64,000 nt of DNA from Mycobacterium kyorinense (GTDB lineage Bacteria > Actinomycetota > Actinomycetes > Mycobacteriales > Mycobacteriaceae). The notes under the pieces are model-generated. The model did no database searches, was not told the DNA's origin, and saw only the letters and a list, made by a program, of their open reading frames with translations. Where the stretch lies: positions 60,404 to 124,403 of the forward strand of contig NZ_LZKJ01000049.1 in assembly GCF_001672775.1 (NCBI RefSeq). The letters are read 5' to 3'. Numbering within the stretch: position 1 is the first letter of the stretch; each line of letters starts with the position of its first letter. This document shows positions 22,645 through 31,327 of this stretch, in pieces. The translations under genes were made by a program, and so were the position numbers.

Positions 22645-24309
22645 TCAGCTCGCGCGGCCTCTTTCGGTGCGGTAGCGGCGCACCAGCGCATCGGTCGAGC
22701 TGTCTGACTGCTTACCAGGCGAGGCGTCGTCGGCCAGCACCGGCAACAGCTCCTTGGCCTGAGTCTTGCCCAGCTCGACCCCCCACTGGTCGAACGAGTC
22801 GATACCCCACACCACACCCTCGGTGAAGACCTGGTGTTCGTAGAGCGCGATCAACTGTCCGAGCACCGACGGTGTGAGCCGGCTCGCCAGAATCGATGTG
22901 GTCGGCCGGTTACCGGGCATGACCTTGTGCGGCACCACATCCGGCGGTGTTCCCTCTGCGGCGATCTCGTCGGCCGTCTTGCCGAACGCCAGCACCTGCG
23001 TCTGAGCGAAGAAGTTGCTCATCAACAAGTCGTGCATACTGCCGTCGCCGTCGGCGGTCGGCAAGTCGTCGAGCGGTTGAGAAAACCCGATGAAATCCGC
23101 GGGCACCAACCGGGTGCCCTGGTGCAACAATTGGTAGAAGGCGTGTTGGCCGTTGGTTCCCGGCTCGCCCCAATAGATTTCGCCGGTGTCGGTGACCACC
23201 GGCGTGCCGTCTGCGCGAGTCGACTTGCCGTTGGACTCCATGGTCAGCTGCTGCAGATAGGCCGCAAACCGGGCCAGGTCATTGGAATACGGCAACACCG
23301 CCCGTGACTGCGCATCGAAGAAGTTGGAGTACCACAACTCGATCAACCCGAGTAGCGCCGGCGCGTTGGATTCCAGCGGAGCGGTTTTGAAATGCTCGTC
23401 GACGATGTGGAATCCGGACAAAAAGTCGGCGAAGGCTTCTCGGCCGATTGCGGCCATGACCGACAACCCGATCGCCGAATCGACCGAATATCGTCCGCCG
23501 ACCCAGTCCCAGAAGCCGAACATGTTCTCGGTGTCGATGCCGAAGTCCGAGACGCGTTCGGAGTTGGTGGACACCGCGACGAAATGCTTCGCCACCGCGT
23601 CATCGCCGAGGGCGTCGGTGCACCAGCGCCGCGCCGCGGTCGCATTGGTCAACGTCTCCAGCGTGGAAAACGTTTTGGAGGCGACGATGAAAAGTGTTGT
23701 GGCCGGGTCTAAGTCAGCCAGTGTCGCGACGAGGTCGGCCGGATCGACGTTGGAGACGAACCGCGCCGAGATGCCGGCGTCGGCGTAGTGGCGCAGCGCC
23801 TGGTACACCATCACCGGGCCGAGATCCGAGCCCCCGATGCCGATGTTGACCACCGTGCTGATCCGTTTGCCCGTCGCGCCGGTCCACTCGCCGCTGCGCA
23901 GCCGGTCGGTGAAATCACCCATCGCGTCGAGCACGGCGTGCACGTCCTCGACGACGTTCTGCCCGTCGACGGTCAGTGTGGCGTCGCGCGGCAGCCGCAG
24001 CGCGGTGTGCAGCACCGCCCGGTTTTCCGAGGTGTTGATGTGCTTGCCGGCGAACATGTCGTCGCGGCGCTGCTCGAGGCCGGCCGCCCGGGCCAGGTCG
24101 GCCAGCAGCTTGAGCGTCTCGCGGGTGACGCGGTGCTTGCTGTAGTCGATATAGAGGTCACCGACCGTGATCGTCAGTTCGCGGCCGCGGTCGGGGTCGT
24201 CGGCGAAGAACTGACGCAGGTGCCGGTCTTTGATCTGGTCGTGGTGTCCGCGCAGCGCGCTCCAGGCCGGAGTGGCGGTGATGTCAGGGATCTGTTCAAC
24301 CGCAGTCAT
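22645..24309 (-). CDS. pgi: Glucose-6-phosphate isomerase
   Basis: A 554-residue phosphoglucose isomerase that interconverts glucose-6-P and fructose-6-P in glycolysis and gluconeogenesis. Recognisable pieces: [16 protein letters not shown] near 158, [14 protein letters not shown] near 213 and [15 protein letters not shown] near 270. Further pieces are [19 protein letters not shown] near 383 and the C-terminal catalytic Lys region [10 protein letters not shown]. Length is normal for the long bacterial form. It lies downstream of the chorismate mutase gene on the same strand with a 72-base gap. It is convergent with tetR across the stem-loop repeat. Confidence 0.97.
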   Translation of the reverse strand: MTAVEQIPDITATPAWSALRGHHDQIKDRHLRQFFADDPDRGRELTITVGDLYIDYSKHRVTRETLKLLADLARAAGLEQRRDDMFAGKHINTSENRAVLHTALRLPRDATLTVDGQNVVEDVHAVLDAMGDFTDRLRSGEWTGATGKRISTVVNIGIGGSDLGPVMVYQALRHYADAGISARFVSNVDPADLVATLADLDPATTLFIVASKTFSTLETLTNATAARRWCTDALGDDAVAKHFVAVSTNSERVSDFGIDTENMFGFWDWVGGRYSVDSAIGLSVMAAIGREAFADFLSGFHIVDEHFKTAPLESNAPALLGLIELWYSNFFDAQSRAVLPYSNDLARFAAYLQQLTMESNGKSTRADGTPVVTDTGEIYWGEPGTNGQHAFYQLLHQGTRLVPADFIGFSQPLDDLPTADGDGSMHDLLMSNFFAQTQVLAFGKTADEIAAEGTPPDVVPHKVMPGNRPTTSILASRLTPSVLGQLIALYEHQVFTEGVVWGIDSFDQWGVELGKTQAKELLPVLADDASPGKQSDSSTDALVRRYRTERGRAS

Positions 24310-24381
24310 ACCTTTCGACCCTAGTCACGGCGGGGCCGGGGCCTGATGAACGCGAGGTGAACGAGCGGCTAAACGGGCGAG

Positions 24382-24690
24382 TCAGTGACCGAGCCGTCCG
24401 CGGCCCATCCGCAGCAGCAGCATGGCCAGGTCTTTGCCGTCGGGACCGAGCTCGCTGTAGCGCTCGATGACTTTCATTTCGCGACTGTGCACCAAGCGTG
24501 TGCCGCCGGAGGCCATCCGGACCTTGCCGATCGCCTGGGAGACCTCCGTGCGGCGCTTGACCGCGGCCAAGATCTCGGCGTCCAGCCGATCGATCTCCCG
24601 CCGCAGCTCATCGATGTCGGAAAGCTGTTCGGTTTCTGTAGACATGGGTCGTGACTCCGCATTCTCGCTGTTGGTGGCTTCTGATCTCAT
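24382..24690 (-). CDS. Chorismate mutase (AroQ-delta, intracellular)
   Basis: A small all-alpha enzyme that rearranges chorismate to prephenate, the first step toward Phe and Tyr. Conserved active-site stretches are LRREIDRLDAEILAAVKRR, ASGGTRLVHSREMKVIERY and the C-terminus LLRMGRGRLGH, which in the M. tuberculosis enzyme contacts DAHP synthase. The start at 24690 gives 102 residues, like the longer annotated Rv0948c. The ATG at 24645, with GGAG nine bases upstream, gives 87. The upstream transcript contains a Phe/Tyr-rich leader ORF and a terminator-like hairpin (24717-24820), which suggests attenuation by aromatic amino acids. Confidence 0.93.
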   Translation of the reverse strand: MRSEATNSENAESRPMSTETEQLSDIDELRREIDRLDAEILAAVKRRTEVSQAIGKVRMASGGTRLVHSREMKVIERYSELGPDGKDLAMLLLRMGRGRLGH

Positions 24691-24716
24691 CCGTGTCCGG
24701 GCCTCACACAACAGAC

Positions 24717-24750
24717 GAGCCCCGGATCGCAGATGCGGACCGCGGGGCTC
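24717..24750 (-). terminator. Terminator-like hairpin in the chorismate mutase leader
   Basis: GAGCCCCG and CGGGGCTC form a perfect 8-bp GC-rich stem around an 18-base loop, 27 bases before the mutase start. On the transcript it is followed by a weakly U-rich GTCTGTTGTGTG. A competing helix with the leader ORF could open it: GGACAGCGG in the leader pairs at 8 of 9 positions with CCGCGGTCC, which starts in the 5' arm. Confidence 0.55.
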
Positions 24751-24760
24751 TGGGAAGCAG

Positions 24761-24820
24761 CTAGACCACGGGCACCGCTGTCCGGTACCCGTAGAAAAAT
24801 CGACGCTGCGTGTAGAGCAC
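24761..24820 (-). CDS. Candidate Phe/Tyr leader peptide of an attenuator
   Basis: A 19-codon ORF starting GTG (24818-24820) and ending TAG (24761-24763), read as VLYTQRRFFYGYRTAVPVV. Five residues are aromatic and four of them are clustered as FFYGY. It ends 11 bases before the terminator-like hairpin that precedes chorismate mutase. Its own distal half can fold into a hairpin, ACGGGTACC with GGTGCCCGT, covering the last Tyr codon. No strong Shine-Dalgarno is visible, so it may be leaderless. The arrangement is that of pheL-type attenuators. Confidence 0.55.
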   Translation of the reverse strand: MLYTQRRFFYGYRTAVPVV

Positions 24821-24892
24821 GAATTGAAGTGTGCCACTAACGGTCGTGGCAGCGCAAAAGGTGTCGCCGAACGGCGGTAAGTTTGGACAGAC

Positions 24893-27196
24893 ATGACTCT
24901 GCATGTAAACGCCGAAGCAGACCAACTCCTCGACGGGCTCAACCCGCAGCAGCGTCAGGCCGTGCTGCACGAAGGTTCGCCGTTGCTGATCGTCGCGGGC
25001 GCGGGTTCGGGCAAGACCGCCGTCTTGACGCGACGGATCGCCTACCTGCTGGCCGCCCGCGGCGTCAGCCCTGGCCAGGTTCTGGCCATCACCTTCACCA
25101 ACAAAGCCGCCGCCGAGATGCGCGAGCGGGTGGTCCAGCTGACAGGAGCCCGCGCTGGGTTCTCGATGTGGGTGTCGACGTTCCATTCGACCTGCGTGCG
25201 GATCCTGCGCAACCAGGCCTCGCTGGTGCCGGGCCTGAATTCCAACTTCTCGATCTACGACGCCGACGATTCGCGGCGGCTACTGCAGATGATCGGCAAG
25301 GACATGGGGCTGGATATCAAGCGGTATTCGCCGCGGCTGCTGGCCAACGCCATCTCCAACCTGAAAAACGAGCTGATCGATCCGCAACGGGCACTGTCGG
25401 ATCTTTCCGAGGAATCCGATGACCTGGCCCGCACCGTGGCCGCCGTCTACTCCGAATACCAGCACCGGCTGCGGGCGGCCAACGCGCTGGACTTCGACGA
25501 CCTGATCGGCGAGACCGTCGCAGTGCTGCAAGCCTTCCCGCAGATCGCTCAGCACTACCGCAGGCGGTTCCGGCACATCCTGGTCGACGAATACCAGGAC
25601 ACCAACCACGCGCAATACGTGCTGGTGCGCGAACTCGCCGGGCACGGTAGCGACGACGACGTGCCGCCTGCCGAGCTTTGCGTGGTCGGCGATGCCGACC
25701 AGTCGATCTACGCCTTCCGCGGCGCCACGATCCGCAACATCGAAGACTTCGAACGCGACTACCCGAACGCCACAACGATTCTGCTGGAACAGAATTACCG
25801 CTCGACGCAGAACATCTTGTCGGCGGCGAACTCGGTGATCGCGCGGAACTCCGGGCGGCGGGAGAAGCGGCTGTGGACCGATGCCGGCGAGGGCGAACTG
25901 ATCGTCGGCTACGTCGCCGACAACGAGCACGACGAGGCACGCTTTGTCGCCGAGGAGATCGACGCGCTGGCGCAGAACGGTGAGATCACCTACAACGACG
26001 TGGCGGTTTTCTACCGGACCAACAACTCGTCGCGGTCGCTGGAAGAGGTGTTCATCCGGGCCGGCATCCCCTACAAAGTCGTTGGCGGAGTGCGGTTTTA
26101 CGAGCGCAAAGAGATCCGCGACGTCGTCGCCTACCTGCGGGTGCTGGACAACCCGGGCGATGCGGTGAGCCTGCGCCGCATCCTCAACACACCGCGGCGC
26201 GGGATCGGTGACCGCGCCGAGGCTTGCGTGGCCGTCTACGCCGAGAACACCGGGGCGAGCTTTGCCGACGCGCTGGCTGCCGCCGCCGACGGCAAAGTCC
26301 CGATGCTGAATTCCCGTGCGGTCAATGCGATCAAGGGCTTTGTCGAGATGCTCGACGAGCTGCGGGGACACCTTGACGGCGACCTGGGCGAGTTGGTCGA
26401 GGCGGTGCTGAACCGCACCGGCTACCGCACCGAGTTGGAATCCTCCAGCGACCCGCAAGACTTGGCCAGACTGGACAACCTCAACGAACTTGTCAGCGTC
26501 GCACACGAATTCGCGACCGATCTGGCTAACGCCGCCGCCCTCGAGGACGCTCCGGACGACGAGGACGTGCCCGACACCGGTGTGCTGGCACAGTTTCTGG
26601 AACGGGTTTCGCTGGTCGCCGACGCGGACGAGATCCCCGAGCACACCGCCGGTGTGGTGACATTGATGACGCTGCACACCGCGAAGGGACTGGAGTTTCC
26701 GGTCGTGTTCGTGACCGGGTGGGAGGACGGAATGTTCCCGCACATGCGGGCATTGGGTGATCCGACCGAGCTCTGCGAGGAGCGGCGGCTGGCCTACGTC
26801 GGGATCACCCGGGCGCGGCAGCGGCTGTATCTGAGCCGCGCCAAGGTCCGCTCGTCGTGGGGACAGCCGATGCTCAACCCCGAGTCGCGGTTCCTGCGCG
26901 AAATCCCCGAGGAACTCATCGACTGGCGGCGCACCGACCCCGCGCCGACATTCAGCGCACCGGTCAGCGGCGCCGGCCGATTCGGGCCGGCACGGCCGTC
27001 ACCGGCTCGCGCGTCGTCGAGCAAACGCCCGCTGCTGGTGCTGCAACCCGGTGACCGGGTGTCACACGACAAGTACGGGCTGGGCCGGGTGGAGGAAGTT
27101 TCCGGGGTCGGGGAATCCGCGATGTCGCTGATCGACTTCGGCAGCTCGGGGCGGGTCAAGCTGATGCACAACCACGCCCCGGTCACCAAGCTTTAG
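24893..27196 (+). CDS. uvrD1: ATP-dependent DNA helicase UvrD1 (PcrA type)
   Basis: A 767-residue SF1A helicase for nucleotide-excision repair and other repair pathways. Walker A is VAGAGSGKTAVLTRRI near residue 35. Motif II is LVDEYQDTNHAQY near 236. The Gln/ATP motif QRQAV and motif VI YVGITRARQRLYLS near 635 are present. The C-terminal segment, about 715-767 (DRVSHDKYGLGRVEEV), is the Tudor-like tail that in mycobacterial UvrD1/PcrA binds partners such as RNA polymerase or Ku. The ATG at 24893 has a normal N-terminus. It is divergent from chorismate mutase. Confidence 0.96.
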   Translation: MTLHVNAEADQLLDGLNPQQRQAVLHEGSPLLIVAGAGSGKTAVLTRRIAYLLAARGVSPGQVLAITFTNKAAAEMRERVVQLTGARAGFSMWVSTFHSTCVRILRNQASLVPGLNSNFSIYDADDSRRLLQMIGKDMGLDIKRYSPRLLANAISNLKNELIDPQRALSDLSEESDDLARTVAAVYSEYQHRLRAANALDFDDLIGETVAVLQAFPQIAQHYRRRFRHILVDEYQDTNHAQYVLVRELAGHGSDDDVPPAELCVVGDADQSIYAFRGATIRNIEDFERDYPNATTILLEQNYRSTQNILSAANSVIARNSGRREKRLWTDAGEGELIVGYVADNEHDEARFVAEEIDALAQNGEITYNDVAVFYRTNNSSRSLEEVFIRAGIPYKVVGGVRFYERKEIRDVVAYLRVLDNPGDAVSLRRILNTPRRGIGDRAEACVAVYAENTGASFADALAAAADGKVPMLNSRAVNAIKGFVEMLDELRGHLDGDLGELVEAVLNRTGYRTELESSSDPQDLARLDNLNELVSVAHEFATDLANAAALEDAPDDEDVPDTGVLAQFLERVSLVADADEIPEHTAGVVTLMTLHTAKGLEFPVVFVTGWEDGMFPHMRALGDPTELCEERRLAYVGITRARQRLYLSRAKVRSSWGQPMLNPESRFLREIPEELIDWRRTDPAPTFSAPVSGAGRFGPARPSPARASSSKRPLLVLQPGDRVSHDKYGLGRVEEVSGVGESAMSLIDFGSSGRVKLMHNHAPVTKL

Positions 27197-27201
27197 CTTG
27201 G

Positions 27202-27744
27202 CTAACGCTGAGGCAACCAGCGTTTGGTTTGCGGGTGCATCGCCAGCACCGCGCTGGCGACCGGCAGTATCCACAGCGTGTGCACGATCCAGGCGACGCG
27301 TGCGCCGGCGATGAATACCCCGAGGTAAGTCAGCACCGCAACCACGGCACCGGCCACGATGAGGTAGCGACCGAGCGTCCGCCGCCGCAGCAGGAGGATC
27401 ACGCCCGATACGGTGGCCAGCGCGAACACCAGCGCGAGAAACCCGACCGCGACGCAAAACAACCGGTCGGATTGCCACCAGCCGGCGATCAATTCGGTGG
27501 CCACCACGGAGGTGGCCCAACCGCTGACGATGCTGACCGCAGCGGCGGCGATGGCTACCCGGCTGGCCGGTACCTCCGTGGTGTGCGCCCCCGCGCCGGG
27601 GCGCTGCGCTTGGTAGCCGCTGGGGGTCGGCGGCTGGCGCGGGATGTGGGTGGTGCGGGCATCGTCTGCGATCGCCGGAAGCGGCGTGGTCGGCGCTCGG
27701 CGGATGATGCGAGTCCGGGGCGCTTCGTCGTGGGATGTCGTCAC
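27202..27744 (-). CDS. Membrane protein with disordered N-terminus, function unknown
   Basis: A 180-residue protein. Residues 1-60 are polar and Pro/Arg/Thr-rich without structure. Four hydrophobic segments follow, at about residues 63-85, 95-118, 125-145 and 150-168. A short basic end (PQTKRWLPQR) closes the protein. The start is GTG 27744 with AGGAAGG upstream, a strong ribosome-binding site. It is convergent with uvrD1, five bases apart. No domain was recognised. Confidence 0.75.
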   Translation of the reverse strand: MTTSHDEAPRTRIIRRAPTTPLPAIADDARTTHIPRQPPTPSGYQAQRPGAGAHTTEVPASRVAIAAAAVSIVSGWATSVVATELIAGWWQSDRLFCVAVGFLALVFALATVSGVILLLRRRTLGRYLIVAGAVVAVLTYLGVFIAGARVAWIVHTLWILPVASAVLAMHPQTKRWLPQR

Positions 27745-27870
27745 CTCAGGCCTTCCTGTGGTGTCCTCGGGTGGCGGTGTGGCCGCGGAGGCGTCCGCAG
27801 CACCGCCGTCGCGAACAGGACCATCAGATCGATGGTAGGCGCACTACCGCCGAGTCGGCTTGGCCACCGA

Positions 27871-28962
27871 TCAACCGGCGAAGCTGCCGAGGCTGAGACC
27901 CCGCTTGGCCAGCCACGGAACCGGATCCACCCGGTCCGAGCCATTGAGCAACACCTCGAAGTGCAGGTGCGGTCCAGTCGAATTGCCGCGGTTACCCATT
28001 GTGGCGATCTGATCGCCGGCCATTACCCGCTCACCGACACTGACCGTGGTGGTGTTGACGTGGCCGTAGAGCGTCACTGTCCCGTCGGCGTGGCGCAGCT
28101 TGACCCACTGTCCGTAGCCGGCAGTCGGGCCGGCGTCGATGACGACCCCGTCGGACACCGCCACGATCGGCGTCCCGATCGAGTTCGCGATGTCGATACC
28201 GGCGTGCAGCACGCCCCAGCGGTAGCCGAAATTGGAGGTGAACAGGCCCTTGGTCGGCATGACGTAGAGCGGCTGCTGCAGTCGCGCCTCGCGCTGTGCG
28301 CGCTCTTGGGCAAACGCCACGCCCTTGGCGAGCTCCGCACTGTGCACCGCTGCGCTGGCGGCCGGTTGCACGGTGACCATTTGCATGCCCCGCGGCGACG
28401 TGGTGATCGAGCCGCCGTTGAGCGCTGAGGCGTCGGCGGCGAGCACGGTTTCGGCGTTCGCGGTATCGGACGGATGCGTCGCAGAGTGTGCGGCCGCAGC
28501 GGCGGCTCCAGCCGCCATCGCGGTGATCAACACCCGGCCGCGCACCGCGCTGCTCGGCTGCTTGCGGTGCTGTCCGCGGCGCCAAGGAAGGTCGGTGCCG
28601 TCGACGCCCTGGGGATGGCTGTGCAGGTCGAATCGGTGGCGGTCGGTGCGCGCCTCGTCCGGCGCCGGCCGGTGCGCGCGGGGGCGGGCCAGTTGCAGCG
28701 GGGTCAGATCGTCGGACTCGTCGAGGTCATCCAATTCGGGCGCCCGCAGCACCGCTGCCTCGGTGTCGAAGACGCTGTTGTCGCAGAAGTCCAAGTCATC
28801 GAGGTTGGCGAGCTCCCCGAACTCATTGAACGGGATGATGTCGGTGACTTCGTTGCGGTCGAAATCTGACCAGCGGTCGCTCGATCCGCGGGAGTCTCCT
28901 AAGGCAGGAGACCGGGCGGAAAGGTGCTGGGTCAACCTGATTGTCCCTCGGGTCGTAACCAT
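27871..28962 (-). CDS. M23/LytM-domain peptidase-like protein (Rv0950c type)
   Basis: A 363-residue protein. An acidic, probably cytoplasmic N-terminus (about 1-135) precedes one transmembrane segment near 143-162 (VLITAMAAGAAAAAA). An extracytoplasmic helical stretch and a LytM domain (about 230-355) follow. Zinc-binding and catalytic elements are retained: GVLHAGIDIAN (HxxxD), TLYGHVN and GPHLHFEV (HxH). It should act on peptidoglycan cross-links or serve as an amidase activator. The ATG at 28962 overlaps a 10-bp palindrome ATAACGTTAT. It is divergent from sucC, with a CRP-like site between. Confidence 0.87.
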   Translation of the reverse strand: MVTTRGTIRLTQHLSARSPALGDSRGSSDRWSDFDRNEVTDIIPFNEFGELANLDDLDFCDNSVFDTEAAVLRAPELDDLDESDDLTPLQLARPRAHRPAPDEARTDRHRFDLHSHPQGVDGTDLPWRRGQHRKQPSSAVRGRVLITAMAAGAAAAAAHSATHPSDTANAETVLAADASALNGGSITTSPRGMQMVTVQPAASAAVHSAELAKGVAFAQERAQREARLQQPLYVMPTKGLFTSNFGYRWGVLHAGIDIANSIGTPIVAVSDGVVIDAGPTAGYGQWVKLRHADGTVTLYGHVNTTTVSVGERVMAGDQIATMGNRGNSTGPHLHFEVLLNGSDRVDPVPWLAKRGLSLGSFAG

Positions 28963-29038
28963 AACGTTATCTGGACCCTGAGACGTTAACCGCAGAGCGC
29001 CGACGCTCGCAATCCCGCGCCAAAGATCCGCCCGGGAA

Positions 29039-29054
29039 TGTGACTTGAATCACG
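29039..29054. promoter_or_regulatory. CRP-like site between the M23 gene and sucC
   Basis: TGTGACTTGAATCACG matches TGTGA-N6-TCACA except for the last base. It lies in the 227-bp divergent region, about 77 bases upstream of the M23 start and 136 bases upstream of the sucC start. Mycobacterial CRP (Rv3676 type) is the natural candidate. Confidence 0.5.
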
Positions 29055-29189
29055 CAGCCCGGGCGGTGAGATCGACCACATCGGCGGATGCCGACGATGG
29101 AACCTTCCGGCCGTGTCGATACAGTTCCCGCAAGCGGGGTTCGGGAAACCGACCCGTGGACACAAAGGCCGACACATAGAAGTGAGCCC

Positions 29190-30353
29190 ATGGATCTTTT
29201 CGAGTACCAGGCGAAGGAATTGTTCGCCAAGCACAACGTCCCCACCACGCCCGGCCGGGTGACCGCCGACGCCGACGACGCGAAGGCGATAGCCCAGGAA
29301 ATCGGTCGCCCGGTGATGGTCAAGGCGCAGGTCAAGACCGGTGGCCGCGGCAAGGCCGGCGGGGTGAAGTACGCCGCGACGCCCGAGGACGCCTACACCC
29401 ACGCCAACAACATCCTCGGTCTGGACATCAAGGGCCACATCGTGAAGAAGCTGCTGGTCTCGGAGGCCAGCGACATCGCCGAGGAGTACTACATCTCCTT
29501 CCTGCTCGACCGGGCCAACCGCACCTACCTGGCGATGTGCTCGGTGGAGGGCGGCATGGAGATCGAGGAGGTCGCCGCGACCAAGCCCGAGCGGCTGGCC
29601 AAGGTGCCCGTCGACGCGGTCAAGGGCGTCGATCTGGCGTTCGCCCGGTCCATCGCCGAGCAGGGGCATCTGCCGGCCGAGGTGCTCGACGCCGCTGCAG
29701 TCACCATCCAGAAGCTCTGGGAGTGCTTCGTGGCCGAGGACGCGACGCTGGTCGAGGTCAACCCGCTGGTGCGCACCCCCGACGACCAGATCCTGGCGCT
29801 GGACGGCAAGGTGACGCTCGACGGCAACGCCGACTTCCGCCAGCCCGGCCACGCCGAGTTCGAAGACCGCGACGCCACCGACCCGCTGGAGCTCAAGGCC
29901 AAAGAACACGACCTCAACTACGTCAAGCTCGACGGCCAGATCGGGATCATCGGCAACGGTGCCGGCTTGGTGATGTCGACGCTGGACGTAGCCGCCTACG
30001 CCGGCGAGAAGCACGGCGGCGTGAAGCCGGCCAACTTCCTGGACATCGGCGGCGGCGCCTCCGCCGAAGTGATGGCGGCCGGGCTGGACGTCATCCTGGG
30101 CGACCCGCAGGTCAAAAGCGTGTTCGTCAACGTGTTCGGCGGCATCACCGCCTGCGACGCGGTGGCCAGTGGCATCGTGTCGGCGCTGCAGATGCTGGGC
30201 GACACCGCCACCAAGCCGCTGGTGGTTCGGCTCGACGGCAACAACGTCGAGGAGGGCCGGCGCATCCTGGCCGAGGCCAACCACCCGCTGGTGACGCTGG
30301 TGCCCACGATGGATGAGGCCGCCGACAAAGCCGCCGAGCTGGCGAGCGCCTGA
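29190..30353 (+). CDS. sucC: Succinyl-CoA synthetase beta subunit
   Basis: A 387-residue ADP/GDP-forming succinate-CoA ligase beta chain of the TCA cycle. It begins [18 protein letters not shown]. The ATP-grasp domain covers about 1-235 ([16 protein letters not shown] near 46-61, VEVNPLV near 200). The ligase-CoA domain follows ([12 protein letters not shown] near 255, [10 protein letters not shown] near 313). Translation starts at ATG 29190. In-frame codons upstream would add a non-homologous extension. sucD follows after 66 bases that contain a REP-like hairpin element. Confidence 0.97.
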   Translation: MDLFEYQAKELFAKHNVPTTPGRVTADADDAKAIAQEIGRPVMVKAQVKTGGRGKAGGVKYAATPEDAYTHANNILGLDIKGHIVKKLLVSEASDIAEEYYISFLLDRANRTYLAMCSVEGGMEIEEVAATKPERLAKVPVDAVKGVDLAFARSIAEQGHLPAEVLDAAAVTIQKLWECFVAEDATLVEVNPLVRTPDDQILALDGKVTLDGNADFRQPGHAEFEDRDATDPLELKAKEHDLNYVKLDGQIGIIGNGAGLVMSTLDVAAYAGEKHGGVKPANFLDIGGGASAEVMAAGLDVILGDPQVKSVFVNVFGGITACDAVASGIVSALQMLGDTATKPLVVRLDGNNVEEGRRILAEANHPLVTLVPTMDEAADKAAELASA

Positions 30354-30354
30354 C

Positions 30355-30399
30355 GTGGCGATCGCAAGCTCGGCGAAGCCGGGCGCAGCGGGTCGCCAC
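30355..30399. repeat. REP-like 45-bp element between sucC and sucD
   Basis: The ends GTGGCGA and TCGCCAC are inverted repeats. The core is CGGCGAAGCCGGGCGCAGCG. Related copies are at 34956-35001, 41098-41142 (opposite orientation, in a coding region) and within 44355-44432. Confidence 0.65.
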
Positions 30400-30419
30400 T
30401 ACTGAAAGGACCATTAGAT

Positions 30420-31322
30420 ATGTCTATCTTTCTGACCAAGGACAACAAGGTCATCGTTCAGGGCATCACCGGCAGCGAGGCCACCGTGCACACCGCTCGG
30501 ATGCTCAAGGCCGGCACCCAGATCGTCGGCGGCGTCAACGCCCGTAAGGCGGGCACCACTGTCACCCATGAGGACAAGGGCGGCCGGGTCATCAAGCTGC
30601 CGGTGTTCGGCAGTGTCGCGGAGGCCATGAAGGAGACCGGCGCCGACGTCTCGATCATCTTCGTGCCGCCCAAGTTCGCCAAGGACGCCATCATCGAGGC
30701 CGTCGACGCCGAGATCCCCCTGCTGGTAGTCATCACCGAGGGAATTCCGGTGCAGGACAGCGCCTATGCCTGGGCCTACAACGTGAGCAAGGGCAACAAG
30801 ACCCGCATCATCGGCCCGAACTGTCCCGGGATCATCACCCCGGGCCAGGCGCTGGTCGGTATCACGCCGGCCAACATCAGCGGGCCGGGTCCGATCGGCC
30901 TGGTGTCGAAGTCGGGCACGTTGACCTATCAGATGATGTTCGAGTTGCGGGACTTCGGGTTTTCCACCGCAATCGGCATTGGCGGCGACCCGGTGATCGG
31001 CACCACTCACATCGACGCCATCGAGGCATTCGAGAAGGATCCGGAGACCAAAGTCATCGTGATGATCGGCGAGATCGGCGGCGACGCCGAGGAACGCGCC
31101 GCCGACTACATCAAGGCCAACGTCTCCAAGCCCGTCGTCGGATACGTCGCCGGGTTCACCGCGCCTGAGGGCAAGACGATGGGGCACGCCGGTGCCATCG
31201 TGTCCGGTTCGTCGGGCACCGCGGCCGCCAAGAAGGAAGCCCTGGAGGCGGCCGGCGTCAAGGTCGGTAAGACTCCTTCGGAGACTGCGGCGCTGGCGCG
31301 CCAGATCCTGCAAAGCATGTAG
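30420..31322 (+). CDS. sucD: Succinyl-CoA synthetase alpha subunit
   Basis: A 300-residue alpha chain carrying the phosphohistidine. The CoA-binding Rossmann domain has [18 protein letters not shown] near 12. [12 protein letters not shown] is near 140 and [14 protein letters not shown] near 160. The active-site His is in [11 protein letters not shown] near 260. The ATG at 30420 has AAAGGA upstream. Together with sucC it forms the operon for the TCA step linking succinyl-CoA and succinate to ATP formation. Confidence 0.97.
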   Translation: MSIFLTKDNKVIVQGITGSEATVHTARMLKAGTQIVGGVNARKAGTTVTHEDKGGRVIKLPVFGSVAEAMKETGADVSIIFVPPKFAKDAIIEAVDAEIPLLVVITEGIPVQDSAYAWAYNVSKGNKTRIIGPNCPGIITPGQALVGITPANISGPGPIGLVSKSGTLTYQMMFELRDFGFSTAIGIGGDPVIGTTHIDAIEAFEKDPETKVIVMIGEIGGDAEERAADYIKANVSKPVVGYVAGFTAPEGKTMGHAGAIVSGSSGTAAAKKEALEAAGVKVGKTPSETAALARQILQSM

Positions 31323-31327
31323 GTCCG

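Noticed and set aside
25280..26743. A 487-codon open frame antisense to uvrD1
   Set aside because: It lies wholly inside uvrD1, its protein has no recognisable motif, and long antisense frames are expected in high-GC coding DNA.
28961..28970. Palindrome ATAACGTTAT over the start of the M23 peptidase gene
   Set aside because: Only 10 bp and overlapping the start codon. It is too short to call an operator without other copies.
29088..29189. In-frame N-terminal extension of SucC
   Set aside because: The family N-terminus begins exactly at [11 protein letters not shown] (29190), and the upstream part has no homology-like sequence.
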